Shown here: piece by piece, positions 14,474 through 21,360 of the stretch
How positions within the stretch are numbered: position 1 is the first letter of the stretch
How the letters are laid out: each line of letters opens with the position of its first letter
DNA from: Eubacteriales bacterium
GTDB taxonomy: Bacteria; Bacillota; Clostridia; Saccharofermentanales; DTU023
DNA: 36,620 nucleotides
Direction: 5' to 3'
NCBI GenBank assembly: GCA_030532065.1
Contig: JAUNLW010000009.1
Location: forward strand, 15,525 to 52,144
Program-made: the position numbers and the translations under genes
The notes under the pieces: model-generated
The model's database searches: none
Seen by the model: only the letters and a program-made list of their open reading frames with translations
Told to the model about the DNA's origin: nothing

Positions 14474-15147
14474 TCTTAGAATGTCACAACTTGACTCGTA
14501 CCTTCCGCCGTCAAGGCCAGGATTTTGCTGCTGTCAAAGCGGTAGACATTAGCCTTAGCCCCGGAGAGTTTGCCGTGATTACAGGACCCTCCGGCTGCGG
14601 CAAATCGACGCTTTTTAATCTCTTGACCGGGTTGTTGTCGCCCACTTCCGGTCAAATCCTGCTAAATGGTCAGGATTTGTCCACGTACAGGCAAAAGCAG
14701 TGGGAACAGATACGCGCCCAAGAGATAGCCTATATTTTGCAGGGCCATAATTTGCTGGATAATCTGACCGTGCGGGACAACATTTGCCTGCCCAAGCGCC
14801 TGGTCGGCCTGGGGGGAGACCTAAACAGTAAGGCTCATAGCTTGTTAGCGGAATTCGGCTTAGCTCAGATGGCTGAGGAGTATCCGGCCAATCTTTCTTT
14901 CGGTGAGCGACGCCGCGTAGCAATTGCCAGAGCTTTTGTCGGCCAACCACAATTGGTACTGGCGGATGAGCCAACCAGTGATCTGGATCCGGTCAATGCT
15001 CGTCTGGTCATGGATTTTTTCCAGCGTCGGGCCCAAGAAGGTCAGACTATTCTCATCTCCAGCCACAAGCTGGAGATTCTGGCACCTGAACTAACCCACT
15101 ACAAGATGACGGCAGGCGAACTTGAGCTTGTTACTAGCCAAAACTAG
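14470..15147 (+). CDS. LolD/MacB-type ABC ATPase
   Basis: A 225-residue ATPase partner of the preceding FtsX-like permease. It has Walker A (GPSGCGKST), the Q-loop (YILQGHNLLDNLTVRDN), Walker B (LVLADEPTSDLD) and the switch histidine (SSHK). The signature motif reads LSFGERRRVAIARA, with Phe in place of the usual Gly, a small departure from LSGGE. Length is normal for the family. Translation is coupled to the permease by the ATGA overlap. Confidence 0.9.
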   Translation: MILECHNLTRTFRRQGQDFAAVKAVDISLSPGEFAVITGPSGCGKSTLFNLLTGLLSPTSGQILLNGQDLSTYRQKQWEQIRAQEIAYILQGHNLLDNLTVRDNICLPKRLVGLGGDLNSKAHSLLAEFGLAQMAEEYPANLSFGERRRVAIARAFVGQPQLVLADEPTSDLDPVNARLVMDFFQRRAQEGQTILISSHKLEILAPELTHYKMTAGELELVTSQN

Positions 15148-15192
15148 TTTCACTAAAACAATAGATTTCAGATACAGAAAGAAGAATCAACC

Positions 15193-16365
15193 ATGCCCTT
15201 ACTACAACAAACCAGCTTACAACTTCCCGCCAATTTCGAGACCTACGCCGAAGGCAAGCAAAAGGGTTTCCTGCGCATGAAAGAGCTGAAAGAGCAAGGC
15301 CGACAGGTGGTCGGTGTTTTCTGTTCCTTTGTGCCTTTAGAGATTATCCATGCGGCCGGCCTGATACCGGTTGGCCTCTGTTCCTTCTCTGAGGAATCCA
15401 TCCCGGCCGGTGAGCGCGACTTGCCCCGTAACCTCTGCCCTTTAATTAAGGCTTCCTATGGCTATGCGGTATCTGACACCTGCCCCTATTTCTACTTCTC
15501 CGACCTGATCGTGGGTGAGACCACCTGTGACGGTAAGCGCAAGATGTTTGAGCTGATGAATGAGATCAAGCCGACATATGTCATGCAGCTGCCCCACCAG
15601 AGAAGTGAAGTGGCGTTGCAGGTCTGGCGCGATGAGATCATACGACTCAAGGAAAAACTGGAAGATTTCTTTGACGTTACCATTGCCGAGGATGATATCC
15701 TCCAGGCGATCAGCGACAAGAACCGTGAGCGCAAGGCTGTCTTGTCTTATCTGGAACTGGGTAAGAACAAGCCTTCACCCATCTCCGGTTATGAGATGGG
15801 TACCCGCCTGGACGCAGGTGCTTTCTCCTTTGATATTGAAGAGCGCATCCACAGCATGGAAACCAGAGTGGCAGAAATCATGGAAGAGTATGAGCAAAAC
15901 AAGGACCAGCTGGATCCGGAGCGTCCGCGCGTAATTATCACCGGCTGCCCCAACGCCGGCGTTCGCGACAAGGTTATCCGCCGCGTAGAAGAGCTGGGCG
16001 CGGATGTAGTTGGCTTTGATGCCTGCAACGGTACCCGCGAGAAAGTAGAGTTGGTGGATGAGAATGAGCCGGATGTCTATCTGGCCCTGGCTAAGAAATA
16101 CCTGGATATCAATTGCTCTGTCATGTCGCCCAACCCCAGCCGTATCGAATACTTGTCCAACATGATCGACGAATACCAGGCCGATGGCGTAATTGAAGTC
16201 ATCCTGCAAGCCTGCCATACCTTTAATATCGAATCACACTTTGTGCGTCGCATGGTCAACGAGAAAGGCAAGGCCTATCTTGGTATTGAGACCGACTATT
16301 CCACCTCGGACTCTGGTCAGATTTCTACCCGCCTGGCCGCCTTTGTGGAAACTATGAGTTTTTAA
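15193..16365 (+). CDS. Double-cubane cluster protein (2-hydroxyacyl-CoA dehydratase-like)
   Basis: The 390-residue protein belongs to the 2-hydroxyacyl-CoA dehydratase/benzoyl-CoA reductase superfamily as a single-subunit form. It best fits the double-cubane cluster proteins (DCCP; E. coli YjiM-like), whose Fe8S9 cluster performs ATP-dependent two-electron reductions of small molecules. Landmarks include FVPLEIIHAAGLIPVG (about residues 48-63), NLCPLIK, DTCPYFYF, the hallmark ETTCDGKRKM (about residue 115), and later cysteines in GCPNAG, DACNGT, INCSV and QACHTF. A classical dehydratase would need a second (HgdA/HgdB) subunit, and none is encoded here. The activase-like reductase follows 88 bp later. 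The natural substrate is unknown to me. Confidence 0.85.
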   Translation: MPLLQQTSLQLPANFETYAEGKQKGFLRMKELKEQGRQVVGVFCSFVPLEIIHAAGLIPVGLCSFSEESIPAGERDLPRNLCPLIKASYGYAVSDTCPYFYFSDLIVGETTCDGKRKMFELMNEIKPTYVMQLPHQRSEVALQVWRDEIIRLKEKLEDFFDVTIAEDDILQAISDKNRERKAVLSYLELGKNKPSPISGYEMGTRLDAGAFSFDIEERIHSMETRVAEIMEEYEQNKDQLDPERPRVIITGCPNAGVRDKVIRRVEELGADVVGFDACNGTREKVELVDENEPDVYLALAKKYLDINCSVMSPNPSRIEYLSNMIDEYQADGVIEVILQACHTFNIESHFVRRMVNEKGKAYLGIETDYSTSDSGQISTRLAAFVETMSF

Positions 16366-16390
16366 GACTAAATAATAACGAAGATCGGTA

Positions 16391-16428
16391 AGCGGCGGCT
16401 CCTTATGGGCCGCCGCTCCTGCTATAAT
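16391..16428 (+). promoter_or_regulatory. GC-rich hairpin with downstream -10-like box
   Basis: A 9-bp perfect stem, AGCGGCGGC with GCCGCCGCT (16391-16399 and 16409-16417), lies between the DCCP and reductase genes. It has no U-tract, so it is a weak terminator, but may stabilise the upstream mRNA 3' end. Immediately after it TATAAT (16423-16428) is a perfect -10 with no recognisable -35, the position being occupied by the stem. Confidence 0.45.
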
Positions 16429-16453
16429 CAACGCGAGAAGGGAAATTTGAACA

Positions 16454-17260
16454 GTGACAGCTAAAAATCCAAGTGCTTGCCGCAATTTTATCGGTATAGA
16501 TATAGGTTCAACCGCTACCAAAGTAGTAGTTCTGGACGACCACGAAATACGGGAGACCATGGTCCTGCCTACAGGCTGGTCCAGTGTGGAAGTGGCCGAA
16601 GAGGTACGTGAACGTCTGGAAGCGCTTGACTATTTGATCCCCGATTCTTACGTGGTTGCGACCGGTTACGGCCGGGTAGCTGTCGATTTTGCTGACCGTA
16701 CCATCACCGAGATCACCTGCCATGGCCGGGGAGGCTATGAACTCATGGGATCGGACGGCACCATGATCGATATCGGTGGCCAGGACACTAAGACTATCAC
16801 GGTAGAGAATGGCCTGCCCAAGAGCTTCTTGATGAACGACAAGTGCTCGGCGGGTACGGGTAAGTTTTTGGAGATCATGGCTAACCGCCTGGGCGTGACC
16901 TTGCCGGAACTGTTTGATCTGGCGGCCAGAGGTCAGGTCTTGCCGATCTCAGCCATGTGCACGGTCTTTGCCGAGAGCGAAGTAATTAGCCATATCGGTA
17001 ACGGCGAAAAGCGGGAAGACATCGCTGCCGGCGTGGTAGACTCCGTCATAAGGCGAGTTGCAGGCCTGGCTTTGCGTCACGGCCTGGAAGGCCAGAAAGT
17101 TTTCCTGACAGGTGGCCTTTCCAGTTCACCCTACATCGTGGAGTCGCTCTCACGTGTGCTGGAAATGCCGGTGCATACTCATCCCACCCTGGGACGTTAT
17201 GCGGGCGCCTTAGGAGCAGCCCTCCTGGGTCGACAAAAAATATTAAAAAGACGAGGATAA
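16454..17260 (+). CDS. ATP-dependent reductase of the double-cubane protein (BadF/HgdC type)
   Basis: A 268-residue member of the ASKHA ATPase group, homologous to the 2-hydroxyglutaryl-CoA dehydratase activator HgdC and to DCCP reductase (E. coli YjiL-like). As a homodimer it holds one 4Fe-4S cluster and uses ATP hydrolysis to push electrons onto its partner. Phosphate-binding segments are GIDIGSTATK (about residue 13), IDIGGQDTK (about 106) and FLTGGLSSS. The cluster ligands are Cys in NDKCSAGTGK and Cys in MCTVFAESEV. All key residues are intact. The start is GTG at 16454, with GAAGGGA upstream. Its position right after the DCCP gene supports a dedicated partner. Confidence 0.9.
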   Translation: MTAKNPSACRNFIGIDIGSTATKVVVLDDHEIRETMVLPTGWSSVEVAEEVRERLEALDYLIPDSYVVATGYGRVAVDFADRTITEITCHGRGGYELMGSDGTMIDIGGQDTKTITVENGLPKSFLMNDKCSAGTGKFLEIMANRLGVTLPELFDLAARGQVLPISAMCTVFAESEVISHIGNGEKREDIAAGVVDSVIRRVAGLALRHGLEGQKVFLTGGLSSSPYIVESLSRVLEMPVHTHPTLGRYAGALGAALLGRQKILKRRG

Positions 17261-17270
17261 GTTTTGATTT

Positions 17271-18941
17271 ATGTCTGCTGACCATTTGCTGTTAGGAGCC
17301 CAAGGAGGTGGTGTCGCTTACGTGACCGGACATCGCCATCCCGACACGGATTCCATCGTTTCTGCCATCGCTTACGCGCATCTGCGCCAAAAGCAGGGGG
17401 CCAACATCGTGCCTTGCGCTCTGGGCAAGCCCACGCCTGAGACCGCCTATCTTTTAAAAAAATTCGACCAACGGTCGCCCCTCCTGATCACGGATGCGCG
17501 CACGCAGATCGATGAGACTGATTTGGACGACTCCAATGGTATTGGTCCGGATACGCTTCTTAAAGAAGTTATTGAGCGTATGCCATCAGCCAAGCAAAAG
17601 GTCTTTACGGTGCAAGATCAGCGTCACCACCTTTTAGGCCTGATAACTAACTCTTCTCTGGATCGTGTACTCCTGCAGGATAACGATCTGGCCAAAGCGC
17701 TTCTGGCCAGGACGCCGATCGAAAACATCGCTACCGCGCTTGACGGCCAACTCCTGTACGCGCCGGAAGAAACCAGCCATAACGGTGACGTGAGTATAGT
17801 GGCTCTGTCGGTCAATAATCTCAAATTCTACGAGCTGGAAGGTCGAATCGTAGTTCTGGGCAATGATACGGAAGCTCAGCTGGAGGCTATCCGCAAACAT
17901 GCGGCTGCCCTGGTCCTGGTCTGGACCAAAGAAGTAGCGCCCATGGTACTTGCCGAAGCCAAACAGCAAGGTTGTGCCCTGATCTTGTCTGGCCATGGCG
18001 CGATGAAGACTTCGCACTTGATCTATCAGGCGATCCCAGTATCCTATGTCATGGAAAAAGACATGGTGTCGTTTAATCGTGCCGAATTCGTTGATGATGT
18101 ACAGAAGCAGATGCTGCAGACCCGCCACCGTGCCTATCCGGTCGTAGATGAGTCCAACCGGGTTTTAGGCCTTACTTCGCGCTACCGCGTACTCAACGCG
18201 CAAAAGCGTAGATTTATTCTGGTAGACCATAACGAAGCCAAGCAATCTGTGCCCAATATCGACCGGGCTGAAGTGGTAGAAATTATTGACCACCATCGCG
18301 TGGGTGATATGACTTCCGACAATCCTATCTATGTGCGTAATGAGCCAGTGGGCGCTACCGCGACTATCATCTCGGATATGTTCCTGGAACAGAATGTAGA
18401 GCCGGATAAGGAGATTGCCGGCCTGCTCTTGTCCGCGATCATTGCCGATACACTTAATTTCAAATCACCAACTACCAGTCCCAAAGATATCCGCATAGCC
18501 CAACACTGGGCCGAATTTACCGGTCTGGATATGGCTGAGCTGGCAAGCGAGATCTTTGCCGCCTCCTCCCAGGAACTTTTGCAGGATCTGAATCGACTTC
18601 TAGTCAATGACCTGAAGGAATACCAGGTGGGTGATCACAAGATCCTGATTTCGCAGCACACCATGTACCGGCTCAACGAGGCCAACGCGATCAGCGATCA
18701 GGTGGAAGAGAAATTGCGTGAGGGAGCTGGCAGAGAAGGCGCTTATATCTGGGCCATGATGTTTACTTCTGCTCGCGACTCCGGCTCAATCTTCTATGCC
18801 GCCGGTGAAGGCAGCGCGGCCATTGAAGCTATTTTCCCCAACAAGCCGGGCGAAAAACACACCTTCCATGAAGGCGTGGTATCCCGCAAAAATCAGGTTA
18901 TTCCCAAATTACTGCAATATTTGAGAGAAGGGCTGGCTTAG
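17271..18941 (+). CDS. ppaC: CBS/DRTGG-regulated manganese-dependent inorganic pyrophosphatase (family II)
   Basis: The 556-residue enzyme hydrolyses pyrophosphate to orthophosphate in the cytoplasm. The DHH phosphoesterase domain is split: the HRHPDTDS motif near residue 22 and EIIDHHRVGD near residue 343 supply metal ligands, with VDHNE between. Inserted between them are two CBS domains (about 80-130 and 255-310) flanking a DRTGG domain (about 140-245), as in nucleotide-regulated clostridial enzymes where AMP and ADP inhibit and diadenosine polyphosphates activate. A DHHA2 domain closes the protein. It starts at an ATG 10 bp after the DCCP reductase stop, after AGGAT, so it probably belongs to the same transcript. 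Confidence 0.93.
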   Translation: MSADHLLLGAQGGGVAYVTGHRHPDTDSIVSAIAYAHLRQKQGANIVPCALGKPTPETAYLLKKFDQRSPLLITDARTQIDETDLDDSNGIGPDTLLKEVIERMPSAKQKVFTVQDQRHHLLGLITNSSLDRVLLQDNDLAKALLARTPIENIATALDGQLLYAPEETSHNGDVSIVALSVNNLKFYELEGRIVVLGNDTEAQLEAIRKHAAALVLVWTKEVAPMVLAEAKQQGCALILSGHGAMKTSHLIYQAIPVSYVMEKDMVSFNRAEFVDDVQKQMLQTRHRAYPVVDESNRVLGLTSRYRVLNAQKRRFILVDHNEAKQSVPNIDRAEVVEIIDHHRVGDMTSDNPIYVRNEPVGATATIISDMFLEQNVEPDKEIAGLLLSAIIADTLNFKSPTTSPKDIRIAQHWAEFTGLDMAELASEIFAASSQELLQDLNRLLVNDLKEYQVGDHKILISQHTMYRLNEANAISDQVEEKLREGAGREGAYIWAMMFTSARDSGSIFYAAGEGSAAIEAIFPNKPGEKHTFHEGVVSRKNQVIPKLLQYLREGLA

Positions 18942-18957
18942 GCTGGTTAGCCTAAGC
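18936..18957. terminator. Hairpin shared by convergent pyrophosphatase and glutaminase genes
   Basis: A perfect 9-bp inverted repeat, GCTTAGGCT and AGCCTAAGC around a GGTT loop, spans both stop codons (pyrophosphatase TAG at 18939-18941, glutaminase TAA at 18947-18949). Neither side has a long U-tract, so it may work through stalling or 3' protection in both directions. Confidence 0.6.
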
Positions 18958-19900
18958 AATGCCAGTCGTTTTGTTCGGATAAGAGCTCTAAAAGCTTGAT
19001 GCCGCCGATGCTGTTGCCATTGTGATCCAGCGCTGGCCCGAAAGTAGCGATGCCTGCCTGACCAGGTAGAATAGCGAGTATACCGCCACCCACACCTGAC
19101 TTGGCGGGCAGTCCTGCTTTTACGGCGAAACGACCAGAGCCATCATATAGGCCGCAGGTAAACATAAGACTGAGACAGATCTTCTGGTGCTCCGGATCCA
19201 GGCTTAAGTCGACTTGGCTCTGATCAGCCGGACTGCTTCCGGAATTATCGACTTGGGCCTGGCAGATACCGGCCAAATACGCCGCAAAACAGGCCAGGTC
19301 CTGGGCAGTTACAGAAAGCGAGCAGGCTTTGGTATAAAAATCCAGAGTTTCTTCCACATCGGCGCTCAAGAGGCGCATACGCTTTAATTCCCAGGCCAGC
19401 GAATGATTGCGCTCGGAGTGAGCCATCTCAGAGCGATAGACGGACTCAGTAATAATGAGCTGAGGTTTATGGCAAAGCGCGGCGACGAAGGCACGGTATT
19501 CTTCAAAGCTGATCTTATTTGCCAGGAGAGAAGCTACTGCCAGGGCACCGGAATTGATAAAAGGGTTGGCCGGCGTATCTGCCAGGTCACGGAAACCAGA
19601 AAGCTCGCTAAAAGGTGTGCCAGAAGGCTCCATACCTACACGCGAGAAAACTTCCTCCGGGCTGTAAAGACGGAGAGCCAGCAACAAACTGGCCACCTTG
19701 GAAATACTTTGTATGGTAAAGGGAACCTGGTAATCGCCAAAACCGATAGCTTTGCCGTCAGAAGTTACCAGATAAATACCTAGATGTTGGGGGTCAGCTT
19801 TGGTTAATTCGGGAATATAGCTGGCCAACTCTCCCTGTTCACAATATGGAGCCGCTTCCTCCAGCAGTTGTTGGATGGCAGCGGGCTTAATCTCCTGCAT
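18947..19900 (-). CDS. glsA: Glutaminase (GlsA family)
   Basis: The 317-residue enzyme hydrolyses L-glutamine to glutamate and ammonia. It belongs to the serine-dependent beta-lactamase-like glutaminase family. The Ser-x-x-Lys catalytic motif is SISK (about residues 65-68), followed by NPFINSGALA (about 112-121), ESVYRSEMAHSERN (about 158-171) and GVGGGILA near residue 267. All are conserved and the length is normal. The start ATG at 19900 has GAGGAGG eight bases upstream. It is convergent with the pyrophosphatase gene, leaving only 5 bp between stops. It feeds glutamate to fermentation, in line with the amino-acid-fermenting character of the left end. Confidence 0.95.
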   Translation of the reverse strand: MQEIKPAAIQQLLEEAAPYCEQGELASYIPELTKADPQHLGIYLVTSDGKAIGFGDYQVPFTIQSISKVASLLLALRLYSPEEVFSRVGMEPSGTPFSELSGFRDLADTPANPFINSGALAVASLLANKISFEEYRAFVAALCHKPQLIITESVYRSEMAHSERNHSLAWELKRMRLLSADVEETLDFYTKACSLSVTAQDLACFAAYLAGICQAQVDNSGSSPADQSQVDLSLDPEHQKICLSLMFTCGLYDGSGRFAVKAGLPAKSGVGGGILAILPGQAGIATFGPALDHNGNSIGGIKLLELLSEQNDWHCLG

Positions 19901-19997
19901 ATAAGTTGCCTCCTCATTGCTTATTTAGGGCACTTTCCAGCCACTGCCAGCTATTATACAAGCTTTCGTCAAGGCGGGGAAAGGCGATGGATTTTGT

Positions 19998-20026
19998 TTG
20001 ACCGGCGTCCTGAAAAATGCTTTAAT
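19998..20026 (+). promoter_or_regulatory. Promoter of the cobalamin riboswitch/yitT transcript
   Basis: TTGACC (19998-20003) and TTTAAT (20021-20026) are separated by exactly 17 bp. Transcription would start near 20033, just ahead of the riboswitch. It is one of the better promoters in the window. Confidence 0.65.
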
Positions 20027-20032
20027 GAATCC

Positions 20033-20218
20033 AGATCATGAATATGTACTTTGGGCCTGGAAAAGATAAGCGATCGACTTTTACTGATACTTATCTGCCG
20101 GAACGGAAGCAGGTGTAATTCCTGCGCGGTCCCGCCGCTGTAACGCCTAACAAATTTCGAGATTGTGCCACTGAGTCTTAAAGACTTGGGAAGGCCTCGG
20201 GAGGGGGGCGAAGCCAGA
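20033..20218 (+). promoter_or_regulatory. Cobalamin riboswitch
   Basis: The leader carries the B12-box series in order: a degenerate 5' arm, then GCAGGTGTAATTCCTGCG, the invariant GCGGTCCCGCCGCTGTAA, then GCCACTG, GGGAAGG, and a 3' arm reading GCGAAGCCAGAATACG. The last element departs from the common AGTCAGGAGACC, so the receptor loop may be slightly atypical. The ligand class (adenosyl- or other cobalamin) cannot be read from the sequence. It controls a single yitT-like gene. Confidence 0.92.
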
Positions 20219-20270
20219 ATACGTTAGCCCAGGGTACCCGTGTCACGGAAGATGGCAAAAGCGGGTTTTA

Positions 20271-20327
20271 GCGCGTACGTTGGGTTTACGCGCCTTTAGA
20301 CTCTCTTTTTGCCGGAAGGGAGCTTTT
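20271..20327 (+). terminator. Expression platform of the cobalamin riboswitch
   Basis: Two successive hairpins precede the yitT start: GCGCGTA with TACGCGC (20271-20293), and CTCTC with GGGAG (about 20301-20321), the latter followed by CTTTTTT. The second stem contains the Shine-Dalgarno GGAAGGGAG, so it could act as a terminator, a ribosome-site sequesterer, or both. AGCCCA at 20226-20231 can pair with TGGGTT at 20281-20286, a possible alternative fold. Confidence 0.5.
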
Positions 20328-20329
20328 TT

Positions 20330-21232
20330 ATGCCCAAAAAACCTAAGGAACTGGGTCCTGACTACAAGCGATCCGGTTATGAGCAAAAGCGCAAGATCAA
20401 AAGCTTTTTACTGCTCAACCTGGGTGTGATCATTGTCAGCCTTGGCATCCATTTCTTTAAGTACCCCAACCACTTTGCTTTAGGTGGAGTTTCTGGTATC
20501 TCGGTCGTCTTGGCCGCCCTGGTGCCTGCCTGGACTCCTGCCGTTTCTGCTCTGGTGATTAATGCCGCGCTTTTGGTGCTGGCCCTCGTTATTTTCGGTA
20601 AATCCTTTGCCGGTAAGACTCTCTATGCCTCAGGACTCATGTCCATCCTCCTGGTAATTTTTGAGAAAGTAATCCCGCAGACCGAACCTATTACCAACGA
20701 GAGCTTTATGGAGCTGATTATTGCCATCTTGCTCTCCGCGCTTGGTTCGGCCATCCTTTTTAACTTGGACGCTTCCAGCGGCGGTACCGATATTATCGCC
20801 ATGATCATCAAGAAGTACACCAACGCTGATATCGGGCGTGCCCTGCTGATCAGCGATATCACCATCGCTTTGGCTACCTTCTTTATCTTTGATCCCCAAA
20901 CCGGCCTTTTGTCTACGCTCGGTGTACTCACCAAAGGCATCGTGGTCGACTCTTTAATCAGAAATTTCAATCTGGTAAAGTTCTTTACCATAGTGACAAC
21001 CGAACCCGACGCGGTAGGCGATCTGGTAACCAAAACGCTGCAGCGCTCCTGCACGCGCCTGGAAGGTAAGGGACAGTATACCGGAAACCCGGTAACGGTC
21101 TTTATTTGCGCGGTAGATCTGCGCCAATCTTACTACCTGCGCGAAGCCGTGAAAAAAATAGATCCGAGCGCTTTCGTGATGATCAACGAGTCCTCAGAAG
21201 TAAGTGGCCGAGGCTTCCGGACTGGTTTTTAG
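20330..21232 (+). CDS. YitT-family membrane protein with DUF2179 domain
   Basis: A 300-residue protein of the YitT family. About five or six membrane helices occupy residues 20-200, with LDASSGGTDIIAMIIKKYT in the conserved central loop. A cytoplasmic DUF2179 domain follows (about 215-295, ending INESSEVSGRGFRTGF). Members are widespread in Firmicutes and, to my knowledge, mostly have no proven transport substrate. A longer frame starts at a TTG at 20309, but that codon lies within the riboswitch hairpin. The ATG at 20330 has GGAAGGGAG upstream and is the likely start. Control by a cobalamin riboswitch suggests involvement in uptake of a corrinoid, a precursor or cobalt. Confidence 0.9.
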   Translation: MPKKPKELGPDYKRSGYEQKRKIKSFLLLNLGVIIVSLGIHFFKYPNHFALGGVSGISVVLAALVPAWTPAVSALVINAALLVLALVIFGKSFAGKTLYASGLMSILLVIFEKVIPQTEPITNESFMELIIAILLSALGSAILFNLDASSGGTDIIAMIIKKYTNADIGRALLISDITIALATFFIFDPQTGLLSTLGVLTKGIVVDSLIRNFNLVKFFTIVTTEPDAVGDLVTKTLQRSCTRLEGKGQYTGNPVTVFICAVDLRQSYYLREAVKKIDPSAFVMINESSEVSGRGFRTGF

Positions 21233-21246
21233 CAAAGAACATCGCG

Positions 21247-21324
21247 GACAGGACATGCGACCTGTCATTTTCTCCCATATACACCCAAAGCGCCGTTCCC
21301 TGTTACAAGGGGCGGCGCTTTGGG
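21247..21324 (+). terminator. Tandem terminator hairpins between yitT-like gene and telA
   Basis: First, GACAGG and CCTGTC (about 21247-21267) form a small stem followed by ATTTTCT. Second, CCCAAAGCGCCG pairs perfectly with CGGCGCTTTGGG (21284-21324), with a stretch of T residues shortly after. The second is strong enough to stop convergent telA transcription as well. Confidence 0.8.
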
Positions 21325-21360
21325 TTTAACTCAGTTTTTTAAGAAAAGACAGTTAGATGA

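Noticed and set aside
15193..17260. 2-hydroxyglutaryl-CoA dehydratase system of amino-acid fermentation
   Set aside because: Only one dehydratase-like subunit is present, with no second subunit, CoA-transferase or acyl-CoA dehydrogenase beside it. The single-subunit form plus activator fits DCCP and its reductase better, though it is not proven.
20309..20329. TTG start for the YitT protein
   Set aside because: It lies in the riboswitch hairpin before the Shine-Dalgarno. The ATG at 20330 is correctly spaced from GGAAGGGAG.
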